Source of the DNA: Diabrotica undecimpunctata
Taxonomy: Eukaryota > Arthropoda > Insecta > Coleoptera > Chrysomelidae
Length of the DNA stretch: 64,000 bases
NCBI RefSeq assembly: GCF_040954645.1
Contig: NC_092811.1
Location: 120,539,343 to 120,603,342 of the forward strand
Direction of reading: 5' to 3'
Shown here: positions 53,800-64,000 of the stretch, one piece after another
Numbering within the stretch: position 1 is the stretch's first letter
Layout: each line of letters starts with the position of its first letter
Made by a program: the position numbers and the translations under genes
The notes under the pieces: generated by a model
The model's database searches: none
What the model was told of the DNA's origin: nothing
Seen by the model: the letters and a program-made list of their open reading frames with translations, nothing else

Positions 53800-56430
53800 A
53801 AAGCTCTTGTCAATTTATTTCTCTGTTTCGCCTGTACATCTTTATTTTTATTATTTTAGACTGCCTTGAGACTCAGAATTAGGACGAGGCTATGGTTTTA
53901 AGGACCACATCACCGGCTTTGTTAGATATTCATTACAACTTTATTAACCTGTAGGAAGATACAACTGAAATGCAGCTAAATGCAGCTGCTCTTGTTTTAG
54001 ATGTACCTAAAGACATGATGATGCAGTACTAATTGCTGATAACGAAGATAACCTACAAAGGCAGCTCCACACCTTCAATATCACAGCAAACAAACTTACT
54101 ATGAGAATATCAGTAGAAAAAACTAAATGTATAGTGATCAGTAAAGAGCCGCGTAGATGCAAACTAGAAATAGACGGCAAAATTGTAAAACAAGTAATAA
54201 AATTCAATTACCTAGGAGTAGAGATCACTAGTGACAGGGATAGAAGAACAGAGACCACAAGGCAAGCAACAAAAGCGGCAAGAGTAAGTAGTTGCGTCCG
54301 AGAAACCATATGGAGAAACAAATATCTGACCACGGAAAGCAAAATGAAAGTATACAAGACAACAGTAAGACCAATCCTAACAGATGCAGCGGAGACAAGG
54401 ACCGATATAAGAAAGACGAAACAACAAATCAACAATATCGGAATGAAAGTGTTAAGATCAATAGCGGGCATATCACTAAGAGACAGACAAACCAACAGAA
54501 GTATACGCGAACAATGCAAAATTCAAAATATTAACAGGTGGATAAAAACAAGAAAAAAAAAAACTAGAACAAACATGTAAACCGAATGGGACCAGACAGA
54601 TTAGCGAACATCTATAAAAACAATAGCAGAAGACCCGTTGGAAGGCCGCCAAAAAGGTGGAAAGATAATATACAGTCAACAACGACTGAAACAGAATAAG
54701 AGGCAGACAAACAGGAGTAATCCTAGTCGCACGAAGAAGAAGAAGAATAAGACATCCCTTCTTTAAGTAGCAGCGTGCTTATTAACGAGATTAAGCAACC
54801 ACCACTGGAGCTCAATCCGTCTAAAACTACTTTACACCAAGACGAGGAAAATACATTTGAATATTCGGAAAGTTCATTAGTTCCTAGCAATAACTAGAGT
54901 ACTGACAATGATTTTGAAATCACAAATGAGGGTGACGATGAAAATAAAAAAGAGTTCGTTGAAGCCGATCATTAAAGCAAAGGAAAGAAACGTTTAAGGA
55001 ACGAAAATGCGTGACAATGAAACGAAAGAAATCAGAAGAGGATAGCAGGCCAACAATATAAATCGTCTAAGACTAAAAAGACTATAAAGGAAAGTAAGGT
55101 GCGAGAACCTTGTATAAACTGTCGTTTAACATGCAATGAAAACATCTTAGGTCCTCAGAGAGCACAAATTCGCCGACAATTTTGGAATCACGAGACAACC
55201 ATAGATTAAAATAGATAGTTTTTAAGTTCTTTTCTTAAAAAAACGTGTATCAAAAGAAAAAGAGAACGAACAGATGCTCGAGTTGGAAAACGCCATTGGA
55301 ACTGGAAATATTTTTTTACCATTGTAGGAAGGAAAGAGGTTTCAAGTCTACAGTAAATTCTTTTTGCGTACTCTAGATACCTCTCAATTTCTTATTAGAT
55401 GTACACTTGAAAAAATGTAAACAAGTGGAGTTGTAGAATGTTACAAAAGAGGAAAGTAGCCATCTATAAATAAAGTAAATAATGAGGTCAAGGATAAGAT
55501 TCGTGAGCATATAATTGCCTATCCATGTGATGAATCAAATTGTAGTTGAAAAATGACGGCAAAAAATATTAAGGAGGTCACTTAAATATGTCTACAATGT
55601 TTAAGGACGAATGTGATTTAAAAAAACATTCCCTCAAATGAAGTAGGCAAAGAATAGCTTTACAATCACATTTTTAATGCAGAATTTAATTTATCATTCG
55701 CTGTTCCTTCAAAAGACACTTGTGATAAATGTCATGAATTTCTAATCAATCTATGACAGTCAAAGTCTGAAGCTGATCGAGAAATATTACAAGTGCAGTA
55801 TAACGTTCATTTGTTACAGGCCGATAGACGGTACAACTTGAAACAGACAGACAAGGAAATTTCTATTAATAACTCTGGACAAAAAGTTTTATTGATAGAT
55901 TTACAAAAATGTCTTCCTAGCCCAAAGCTAACTAATTCTCAAAATTTTTACAGTCTAAAACTCTGGTGTTTTAATTAGACAATTTCTGATTCAACGGATA
56001 AACAGGCGAACTGTCTAATGTGGAATGAATCAATTGCTGGCCGAGGTGGAAACGAAATGGATTCATGCTTGGTCCAATACATTCATTCATTACCTCAAAG
56101 CACAACTTCGGTTGTTATTTGGACCGATAAGTGCCCATCCCAAAACCGGAACTTACAAATGTTTATGTGCTATTTTTATCTACTTTTGAGATATCCACAT
56201 AAAAAACAAATCACTCACAAATTTCTTTTGCGAGGGCATACGCATATGGAGTTGGACAGTATACACTCAGTTATAGAACGAGAGGCTTAAAAATGTAGTA
56301 ATTTTAAAATTATTACTCCATGGGATTGGGTACAGTTGGCTAGAATTTCCGTAAAAAACAAATATTTCAAAGTATATGAAATGACAATGTATATGAAAAA
56401 ACTTTAATAAACTGTACAATTCTTGCGATT
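53800..56430 (+). pseudogene. DUF7869-like gene remnant, split by a LINE
   Basis: An N-terminal acidic region spans a LINE: DVPKD before 54016, then IPSLSSSVLINEIKQPPLEL after 54749, with the frame restored when one TSD copy is dropped. Further on are FFLRTLDTSQFLIRC, GVVECYKRGK, FNAEFNLSFAVPSKDTCDKC and the best part, 56018-56290: MWNESIAGRGGNEMDSCLVQ, VVIWTDKCPSQNRNLQMFMC, FLLRGHTHMELDSIHSVIER. I recall this last block as DUF7869, found in multi-copy insect proteins thought to be transposon-derived, with acidic residues suggestive of an RNase H fold. Many stops; dead. Confidence 0.65.
54017..54748 (+). mobile_element. 5'-truncated LINE, GAA-tailed family (copy 1)
   Basis: Starts inside motif C (DDAVLIADNEDNLQRQLHTF) and runs to the C-terminus (FNYLGVEITSDRDRR, LRSIAGISLRDRQTNRSIRE) and a (GAA)n tail at 54733-54747. 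The 7-bp TSD AAGACAT is at 54010-54016 and 54749-54755. It is over 90% alike by eye to 58774-59490. Confidence 0.85.
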
Positions 56431-57407
56431 CACCGTATCAAAATAAAAAGAAAACTGAGAATAACGAAAAAATTTAATTTCACAAGCAGTATGTATGCAA
56501 TTCAGGCAAGAAAATCCTGGGATTCTATACTTTAAAACAGACTTCTATTTGGAAATTCAGAGTGGTACAAAACACCACGGTACGACGAAAGGGTAAAAGC
56601 ACTAGCAAATGAAAAGAAACAAGCTTTCCTAACATACAAAGGAGTGAAGACACCGGAGGCACGAGAAGACTACGTGAGAATCAGGAATAAAATAAACCAA
56701 GAAATATATAACGTCAAAAAAGAACACTGAGAGAAATTTACCAAAGATATGGAATACGACCTCTATGGATCACAGCAAAAGGTGTGGAAGATGATAAGGA
56801 GACAAAAAACAGAAATGAATGAATTTGTACGCATAGATAATATTACCGAGGAACAATGGACTGAGCATTTCACGAAATTATATGGAGAAGGAGAATAAGA
56901 GAACAGAGAAATAATCATTAACGAAACTCACGATAGAGTACTAATATCAGAAGAAGAGTTACAAGAACGAATAAAAAAATTAAAAAACCTGATCCTGATA
57001 AGATAAACAATGAACTGCTAAAATATGGAGGAACAACACTACGCAAATGGCTCCTAAAATTATTCGTCGATATAATAAATACCGGAGTAGTACCAGCGGA
57101 ATGGAAGGAAAGTCTCCTGCTACTGGTACTTAAAAAGGGAGACTCGAGAAATCCTAAAAATTAAATAGGCATTAGTCTGATGAATAGTACATTAAAATTG
57201 TTAACGGCAGTCATAAAAGGTAAAATCGAGGAAAAAGCGAACATGACAGATGAACACCAAGGCTTCCGAAAGAACCGCAGCACAATAGACGCAATTTTTA
57301 TTATCAGACAAATAATAGAGAAGTCTATTGAATATAAAAAAAAGAGGTTAATCTTTGTATATGGGTATATTTTATAAAAACCCTTAAAAGGGCTACATTA
57401 AAAACAC

Positions 57408-57439
57408 GAACGTTTTCGGAACAACAGTTCCATCATCAG
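57408..57439 (-). ncRNA. Hammerhead-like core, left arm
   Basis: Minus strand: CTGATGA, one extra T, stem II GGAAC/GTTCC with a TGTT loop, GAA, palindromic stem III AACGTT, then C. Stem I is only about two clear pairs. Same extra T as in 48010-48056. Confidence 0.45.
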
Positions 57440-58287
57440 GTTCAATTCAATTCAATTTTAAATTAATTCCATATGTTATAACTTTAATTCCTTCAGCCGG
57501 AAGATTTTTAATCTCCTTTCTCAATCTATTGGACTCACTTATATTAAACTTTTTTACCATACGAGCAGTATCAAACAATTTCATTTAAATACGAAGTCTT
57601 ACATTAGCTACAAATATATACTATTCGATTTTCCTTGTCCTAGATGTGAGCAACATAAAAGGACAATTCCATATATTGAAGCTAATTTGTCACAAATTAC
57701 ACTTTTTAGACCACACTCCATACGACAAAGAGTAATATAAGCTGCCTAATGCATACGTCATTCTCTTAAACATGACCTTTAACAACATCAGTAATTTTAC
57801 ATCTTTTATATCCAATATTACATAATTAAAAAAAATTTTAAATCCCAACTCCTGGATTGCTGTTATCATTTTAACACCATCAAAGTTTTGAATCTTTTGG
57901 CTGTAGTAATGCTATGTTTAACTAATACTGTTTCATGATACATTGACATTTTGTTTTTGACACCGTTCATGGGTATCTTGTCAATCAGTTACCAGCTGAA
58001 GTCCGTTTGAAGAGGTTTACTCTCCGGACACTGGAACTCACTTAAAGCATGGGTGTATGTTACCTGAAGTAAAATTTAATTAAAATATTAAACATCAAAT
58101 AATATTATCAACATCATGTACAATCTTTGCTAACATAATATATTTTAAAGGGTTTTTACCCAAATATTTTGGTGGCTCAGGCATGGTAACCTGTAAGTAT
58201 AACCATTTTGCTTTTTTAACCTTAGTCAAAATTTTAAAACACATTTGCTTTAATTAAATGGTTTATACTTATTTTAGGTATTTTAAC

Positions 58288-58319
58288 CTGATGATGGAAC
58301 TGTTGTTCCGAAAACGTTC
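58288..58319 (+). ncRNA. Hammerhead-like core, right arm
   Basis: CTGATGA 58288-58294, T 58295, GGAAC 58296-58300, loop TGTT, GTTCC 58305-58309, GAA 58310-58312, AACGTT 58313-58318, C 58319. Core and stem II are perfect. Stem I is weak. Confidence 0.45.
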
Positions 58320-59485
58320 GTGTTTTTAATGTAGCCCTTTTAAGGGTTTTTATAAAATATACCCATATACAAAGATTAACCTCTTTTTGTGATACGTGGT
58401 ATACAGCCAGCTGCAGGAATTATTTTCCTTGTGGATTCTATTGAAAATGGAAAACCAGCATACATGTGCTTTGTAGATTTAAAAAGTGCTTTTGACAGGG
58501 TGGAGCGAAATGACATCTTAAATTTATTACAAGCTGAACAAATAGACCATTAGATAATAAGGACAATTAATGAAATTAACAAGAACAACAAGACCAGAGT
58601 TATAATGCCAACAGGGGAAACAGAATGCATAGAACTAAAAGGAGGAGTCCGCCAAGGAGACTCGCTCAGCCCATTGTTATTCAATATGGTGATGAATCAA
58701 ATAGTTCACGAAGTAAGAAAACGACATGGATACCACATAAGAGCGCATAAAATCACGATACTATGCTATGCCGATGATGCAGTACTAATTGCTGATAACG
58801 AAGATAACCTACAAAGGCAGCTCCACACCTTCAATATCACAGCAAACAAACTTAATATGAGAATATCAGTAGAAAAAACTAAATTTATAGTGATCAGTAA
58901 AGAGCCGCGTAGATGAAAACTAGAAATAGTGGGCAAAATTGTAGAACAAGTAATGAAATTCAATTACCTAGGAGTAGAGATCACTAGTGACAGGGATATA
59001 ACAACAGAGACCACAAGGCAAGCATCAAAAGCGGCAAGAGTAAGTGGTTGCCTCCGAGAAACCATATCAAGAAACAAATATCTGTACACGGAAAGCAAAA
59101 TGAAAGTATACAAGACAACAGTAAGACCAATCCTAACATATGCAGCGGAGACAAGGACCGATTCAAGAAAGACGAAACAACAAATCAACAATATCGAAAT
59201 GAAAGTATTAAGATCAATAGCGGGCATATCATTAAGAGATCGACAAACCAACAGAAGTATACGCGAACAATGCAAAATTCAAAATATGAACAGGTTGATA
59301 AAAACAAAAAAAAACACTGGAACGAACATGTAAACCGAATGGGACCAGATAGATTAGCAAACATCTGTAAAAACAATAGCATAAGACCCGTTGGAAGGCC
59401 GCCAAAAAGGTGGAAAGATAATGTACAGTCAACAACGACTGAAATGGAATAAGAGGCAGACAAACAGGAGTAATCCTAGTCGCGC

Positions 59486-60043
59486 GAAGAAGAAGAAGAA
59501 GAAGAAGAAGAAGAAGAAGAAGAAGAAGAAGAAGAAGAAGAAGAAGAAGAAGAAGAAGAAGAAGAAGAAGAAGAAGAAGAAGAAGAAGAAGAAGAAGAAG
59601 AAGAAGAAGAAGAAGAAGAAGAAGAAGAAGAAGAAGAAGAAGAAGAAGAAGAAGAAGAAGAAGAAGAAGAAGAAGAAGAAGAAGAAGAAGAAGAAGAAGA
59701 AGAAGAAGAAGAAGAAGAAGAAAAAGAAGAAGAAGAAGAAGAAGAAGAAGAAGAAGAAGAAGAAGAAGAAGAAGAAGAAGAAGAAGAAGAAGAAGAAGAA
59801 GAAGAAGAAGAAGAAGAAGAAGAAGAAGAAGAAGAAGAAGAAGAAGAAGAAGAAGAAGAAGAAGAAGAAGAAGAAGAAGAAGAAGAAGAAGAAGAAGAAG
59901 AAGAAGAAGAAGAAGAAGAAGAAGAAGAAGAAGAAGAAGAAGAAGAAGAAGAAGAAGAAGAAGAAGAAGAAGAAGAAGAAGAAGAAGAAGAAGAAGAAGA
60001 AGAAGAAGAAGAAGAAGAAGAAGAAGAAGAAGAAGAAGAAGAG
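59486..60043. repeat. (GAA)n microsatellite, about 186 units
   Basis: A pure GAA/AAG run with one visible interruption (AAGAAAAAGAAG) near 59719-59730. It starts exactly where the LINE copy at 54017-54748 has its short GAA tail, so it is an expanded LINE tail. Confidence 0.97.
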
Positions 60044-60127
60044 TATAGACCTTAACCGAAGAGTTGGGAGAAGAAATCATCAATCTGTAGAAGATTCTCT
60101 GGTTTGTTTCAGATCCGATAAATCCTT

Positions 60128-61064
60128 TGTAACGTTATAAACGTCACATCTCTATTAATTTATATTTTAATAATTATTTCATTTTAATTTCTTTATTAAT
60201 TTATTAATTTCTTTATCTTCAGTTTAATTTTTACTATTTTTTTGTTTATAAAAATAGTTGGCGCCCCTGTTTTTCTCTTCTTCCTCTGTCTTTATTTTCT
60301 CTCTTTCTGTCCCATAGAGTAAATATTTGCCCTCTCACTTTTGTTCGGGAGACTATTCTGTTCTGTGTTGACTGACAAGCTAGTTTCATGATATCTATAC
60401 CAACATTCTATGACATCTGTGCTAACTTCATTCAGTCTCCCACTTTCTGTCAAAACAACTTTTCTGTAGTGGGATTATTTTTTGCCTCTTTTTGAAATTT
60501 ATAAAAGAAGGCAAAAATTATTATAAGACTCATTTTTATGGTCTACAACTTCTCTTGGGTTTATTGGAGATATCAAAACTTTAACTGGATATTTTATTGG
60601 GTTTGTTGGACACATCAAAACTTTATTGGAGATATAAAACTTATTGGTTTACTGGACAATTTAATTGGTTTATTGGTTTTATTGGCATATTTGGAGTTCA
60701 ATAATTGGTCCGGACATACAGCCACGTGTGACTGCAGCTCTCCAGAAGCCACAACTTCTAATTGGAGGATCCAACAGCTAGAACACACAAGCCGCCCATC
60801 GAAGCAATAAGTAACACTTATAACTGTTAAGCTTTGGCAGGGTTAATTATTGTTTTTTTTATTGATTTAAATAAATATGATTGGTTAAAATTTGTCTTAT
60901 TTGCTATCAACTGAGAACTCATGTTCAATCCCTAGTTTAAGACAAGACGAACTCACCCTTGAGATACTGAGCTAGGCAAGGTATAGACGATAAGCTCCCA
61001 TGGTTGATTGAGGTATTATTTTTACAATAGTATTTCAATTCTCTTTGGTAGTCTTATCGTTACA
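60128..61064 (+). repeat. 5' LTR of a second Gypsy-type element (937 bp)
   Basis: Begins TGTAACG and ends CGTTACA, a 7-bp inverted terminal match. It is directly followed by CAT and a PBS. The 3' LTR lies beyond the window, so the TSD cannot be checked. Confidence 0.75.
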
Positions 61065-61067
61065 CAT

Positions 61068-61085
61068 TGGCGCCCAACCATACTT
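61068..61085 (+). other. Primer binding site of the second Gypsy element
   Basis: TGGCGCCCAACCATAC, sharing the first eleven bases with the PBS at 14869. Confidence 0.65.
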
Positions 61086-61438
61086 GTTTTATTCAGGGAA
61101 TTGTGCTCTGGGTTTTTGGTTTGGTGGCAAATAACAAACTTTAATAAATACTTTCTTATTTATATTTTTTGTGTGTTCATATTATCATTATTTGCAGTTA
61201 ATTTTAATATTTCCATATTTTTGACTGTTTTTATATATTTTCACATGTTGGGTTAAAAAGTATTACCATTTTTTTATATATTTCAGCATATATTTTATAC
61301 TCAGATATTTTTATGTTTTTTTTTTGATGGTAGGTACTTTTATACTGTTGTAAGTGGTTTGTTTTTTATTAACTTAACCAGTTTTTGTGGATAGTGTATT
61401 TTAATTACTTTCTTAATTTTTTAAATTATTTCTTCAAG

Positions 61439-62671
61439 ATGCTACCTAAACATTTAAAGACAGATGAATTATCATATGAAATTCTTATTAGGAATGTCTC
61501 TGTCCCAAATACAGTTGATTAAAAACAAAAGATCCTTGCTGGACTTCTTTCTCAGGAAGCCAGTAACCGTAGTTTTTCTGATGTTTCTGTTAATTTATCT
61601 TTTGATGTTGATTACCAACAAGCTTTAGCTTCCTATTCTGACCTATTAAGTCTTATATCTGATTATTCAGGCACAAAATCTGATAGTAGATTCAAAGCTT
61701 TCAGTTCTCGTTTAACTCATTTGTCTGGTAGAATCTCCCGTCTACAGCCAACTTCTGTAGACGAAGAAAAATTAAAAAAAGCTATCCGCTATGATTTGTT
61801 GAAATTAGAAGGTACTTTGTCTGACATTGTAGATCAACCTGATATGGTAGACCAACCTGTTGCTTCTACTCCTGATAGAGTAAACCTTAATTATTCTCAA
61901 TCTTCAGCCTCACCTGTTAAGTCTGTTCCTGTTTATAAATGGGGTATTAAAAAATTTTCTGGTAAAGAACCTCTAATTCCATTTCTCGAACAGATTGAAA
62001 CTTTAAAGTTTTCTAGGAACTGCACTGATGAAGATTTATTCATCTCTGCAGGAGACCTATTTGAAGGTGCTGCTTTTACTTGGTGGCATAATCACTTTAC
62101 AAAAAAATCTTTTAATTCTTGGTCTAAATTAGTTGCTTCCTTAAGGAAACTTATTTACCTTACAATTATGAAAGAAATTTGTGGGAACAAATACGTTCTA
62201 CAAAACAGTCTTTCAAACAACCTGTCTCTGCATATATTTCTTATATGGAGTCTTTGATGCTCCGGTCTTCAAAATCTATTCCTGAGTGTGAAAAAGTAGA
62301 TGAAATCATTAATGGTCTTCTTCCTGATTATGTCAAGGCTCTTGCTTTCCAGGATGTGGAATCAGTTGCAGACCTTACAAAGTATTGTAAGAGATTTGAA
62401 GCCGCTCTTACTATTTCTTCTCGCAGTAAATTTTCTGTTGTCTCTTTCTTCTTCTGCTACATGTTGGAACTGCAACATGACAGGCCATACTTTTCAAGTA
62501 TGTAATAAACCCAAGAGAAAGTTTTGTCATGGTTGTGGGTTTAAGAATATCACCACAAATGAATGTAGCAGATGTTCAAAAAACGGTTGGAAACAACATT
62601 CCAGGGAAAACTTTTCTAAGACATTCAAACAACCCAAGTCAGTGAATGTGTCTAAGAAAGTTATACCTTAA
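61439..62671 (+). pseudogene. gag: Gag of the second Gypsy element, broken
   Basis: The ATG at 61439 gives MLPKHLKTDELSYEILIRNV, the same SAP-like N-terminus as the gag at 15527. A TAA follows at about codon 27. The capsid region 61721-62160 has VYKWGIKKFSGKEPLIPFLE and FEGAAFTWWHNHF, and after a shift FKQPVSAYISYMESL. The nucleocapsid, after a second shift, has a good knuckle CWNCNMTGHTFQVC and a poor one CHGCGFKNITTNEC. It ends in TAA at 62669-62671. One stop and two compensating shifts inactivate it. Confidence 0.8.
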
Positions 62672-63991
62672 ACTACTTCTTTTATATCTAATGATAATTT
62701 AAGCACTTTTTCTTCAGTACAATCTGAAACTTTACCTTCTTCTAGTACTTCTGTTCTTTCTAGTGGTCCTTTAAATTCTAAGGTACATTTAAATTCTACT
62801 TCATTATTAGATGTTCATAATAATGATAATAGACCATATATTTCTATTTCTGTAGGTAGTGAAACAATCTCTTCACTTCTTGATACTGGCAGTAATGTTA
62901 GTATTATTGGTTCTCCTTCTTTATTTTTACTTAAAAAACTCAAATTAGCACTTAATTATGATGTTTCAAGCCAACTCACTACTGCTGATGGAAACATTCA
63001 GAGTATTTTAGGATATGTTTGGTTACCTGTTACTTTATTGAGTAAAACTCAATCACTTAAAGTGTTAATAGTTCCTTCTATTTCACATAAGGTGATATTA
63101 GGTATGGATTTTATTCGTTTGTTTCAACTTTGTTTGGATTTCTCAAATTTTTCATTTAAGGCTACAGATTTATCTACTTGTGTAGTAAATACTGTTAGCA
63201 GTGCTGAAAATCTTTCTGACATTCAGCAGTCACAACTTAACTCTGTTCATCATAGTGATTCTGTAAATGTAGTAACTGACTCTCTTTCAAGAATTCCTGA
63301 AGTGTCTCAAGTTTCTCTCTTGAATTTATCTAATTTAAAAACAGATGCTTGGTATAGGAATATGATAGGGAAAGTTACAGTAAACCCTAACTTATATCCT
63401 GCTTTTAAGGTTCAGGATGATGTTCTTTATAAATATGTTTTTTCTAGCTCAAAGTTTTCTGATTCTTCTCCAGAATGGAAAATTTTTGTTCCTTCTCCAC
63501 ATAGGAAGGAAATTTTGCAAATTTATCATGATGATCCTACAGCTGCTCATTTAGGTGTCTTTAAAACCCTTTCTAGGATTTCAGAATTGTATTACTGGCC
63601 TAAAATGAGATCTTTTGTTGTGAACTATGTTCATAAATGTAAAGTTTGTGCTTCTTGCAAGCCTTTAGAGAATATTTCTCCTGTCTTTAATGAAGTTCAG
63701 AAGAGAATAGGTCACTCTTACAATACCAACACTAAACGCTACAATTTATGTAGACATGATGTAAAATTTCATGTAGGTGCTAAAGTCCGGAAGAAAAATA
63801 ACATCCTTTCAAATGCTGTGGATGATTTTTCTGCTAAATTAGCTCCCAAATTTATTCCCTGTATTATACATAAAATTTTATCTCCTTTAGTATATAATCT
63901 TAAGGATCTAGATGGTAAAGACCTTGGTAATTTTCATGTGCAAGATATTAAGTTAGATGTTACTGATTCTAGTGATGATGAGTCTCAATAA
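62672..63991 (+). pseudogene. pol: Internally deleted pol of the second Gypsy element
   Basis: Same frame as the end of gag, separated only by the TAA at 62669. Protease: SLLDTGSNVSIIGSP (about 62876) and SHKVILGMDFIRLF. From about 63240 the frame jumps from protease linker to the end of RNase H (VNVVTDSLSRIPEV), so RT and most of RNase H are gone. It continues with the integrase zinc finger (IYHDDPTAAHLGVFKTLSRI ... CKVCASCK), jumps again near 63665 over the integrase core, and closes with the C-terminal domain (AKLAPKFIPCIIHKILSPLV, KDLDGKDLGNFHVQDIKLDV). Both deletions keep the frame. The piece 63038-63991 is stop-free. Confidence 0.85.
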
Positions 63992-64000
63992 TGTTGTATA

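Larger units (their letters stand above)
57333..58436. mobile_element. Second inverted-repeat element with hammerhead-like cores
   Basis: Flanked by the 9-bp TSD TCTATTGAA (57324-57332 and 58437-58445). Omitting the insert restores the host LINE frame exactly (IIEKSIE-NGKPAYMCF). Arms of about 104 bp (57339-57442 and 58285-58388) are inverted copies. An unpaired tail of about 48 bp (58389-58436) lies at the right end. The 842-bp centre has no intact frame. Each arm holds a hammerhead-like core. The layout matches the element at 47915-49211, but the sequences are unrelated. Confidence 0.78.
56545..60043 (+). mobile_element. LINE, GAA-tailed family (copy 2), with insertion and expanded tail
   Basis: Reads WYKTPRYDERVKALANEKKQ, MEYDLYGSQQKVWKMIRRQK, LLKYGGTTLRKWLLKLFVDI, DEHQGFRKNRSTIDAIFIIR and RQIIEKSIE. 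After an inverted-repeat insertion (57333-58436) it continues NGKPAYMCFVDLKSAFDRVE (motif A), GGVRQGDSLSPLLFNMVMNQ (motif B), ILCYADDAVLIADNEDN (motif C) and the C-terminal region to 59333. The 3' GAA tail has grown to about 558 bp. Several stops and frameshifts. The endonuclease is missing. Confidence 0.85.

Noticed and set aside
59232..60140. Long poly-Leu and poly-Lys open frames
   Set aside because: They are translations of the GAA/CTT microsatellite and not genes.

Overview
The window looks like AT-rich, repeat-dominated insect nuclear DNA. A beetle is my guess, because the mix of RTE-like, Jockey and RNase H-bearing LINEs, BEL and Gypsy elements, pogo/Tigger and Tc1/mariner transposons, Helitron and Penelope remnants suits large coleopteran genomes; that is inference. 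I recognise no intact host gene. Almost every coding signal is a transposable element, most are broken, and many sit inside one another. Target-site duplications (TSDs) visible in the sequence fix many boundaries.

Layout. 1-2 kb: a possible first exon and a degraded zinc-finger-like gene fragment. 2-10.8 kb: 5'-truncated LINEs on both strands, a Penelope-like RT remnant (7.4-8.65 kb) and one LINE inserted beside or into another (9.1-10.8 kb). 12.3-27.1 kb: a four-deep nest. A decayed DDE transposase is split by an RNase H LINE, which is split by a Tigger/pogo element, which is split by a full-length Gypsy-type LTR retrotransposon (12924-22920) whose LTRs look identical except for one base in a T-run. 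That Gypsy element has intact gag and pol frames joined by a canonical -1 frameshift heptamer followed by a well-formed potential H-type pseudoknot.

27.8-37 kb: a LINE tail, a BED-finger element with a tRNA-like segment, a Helitron helicase fragment, a mariner-like element with very long inverted repeats that holds a complete but broken Tc1 element, and an RNase H LINE interrupted by a (TA)n tract. 38-47.6 kb: a BEL/Pao pol fragment, a second RTE-like LINE copy with clean TSD, a pogo-like transposase ending in a PHD-like finger, and a Jockey LINE.

47.6-49.3 kb: a DDE transposase split by a 1.3-kb near-perfect inverted repeat with a 13-bp TSD and hammerhead-ribozyme-like cores in both arms. 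49.9-60 kb: more LINEs, a DUF7869-like pseudogene, and a second inverted-repeat element (57333-58436) with the same hammerhead-like layout and a 9-bp TSD, inside a LINE whose GAA tail has grown to about 558 bp. 60.1 kb to the end: the 5' LTR and body of a second Gypsy-type element, related in gag to the first, whose pol lost RT/RNase H and the integrase core without losing its frame.

The best candidates for something new are the two hammerhead-bearing inverted-repeat elements and the frameshift module of the young Gypsy element.
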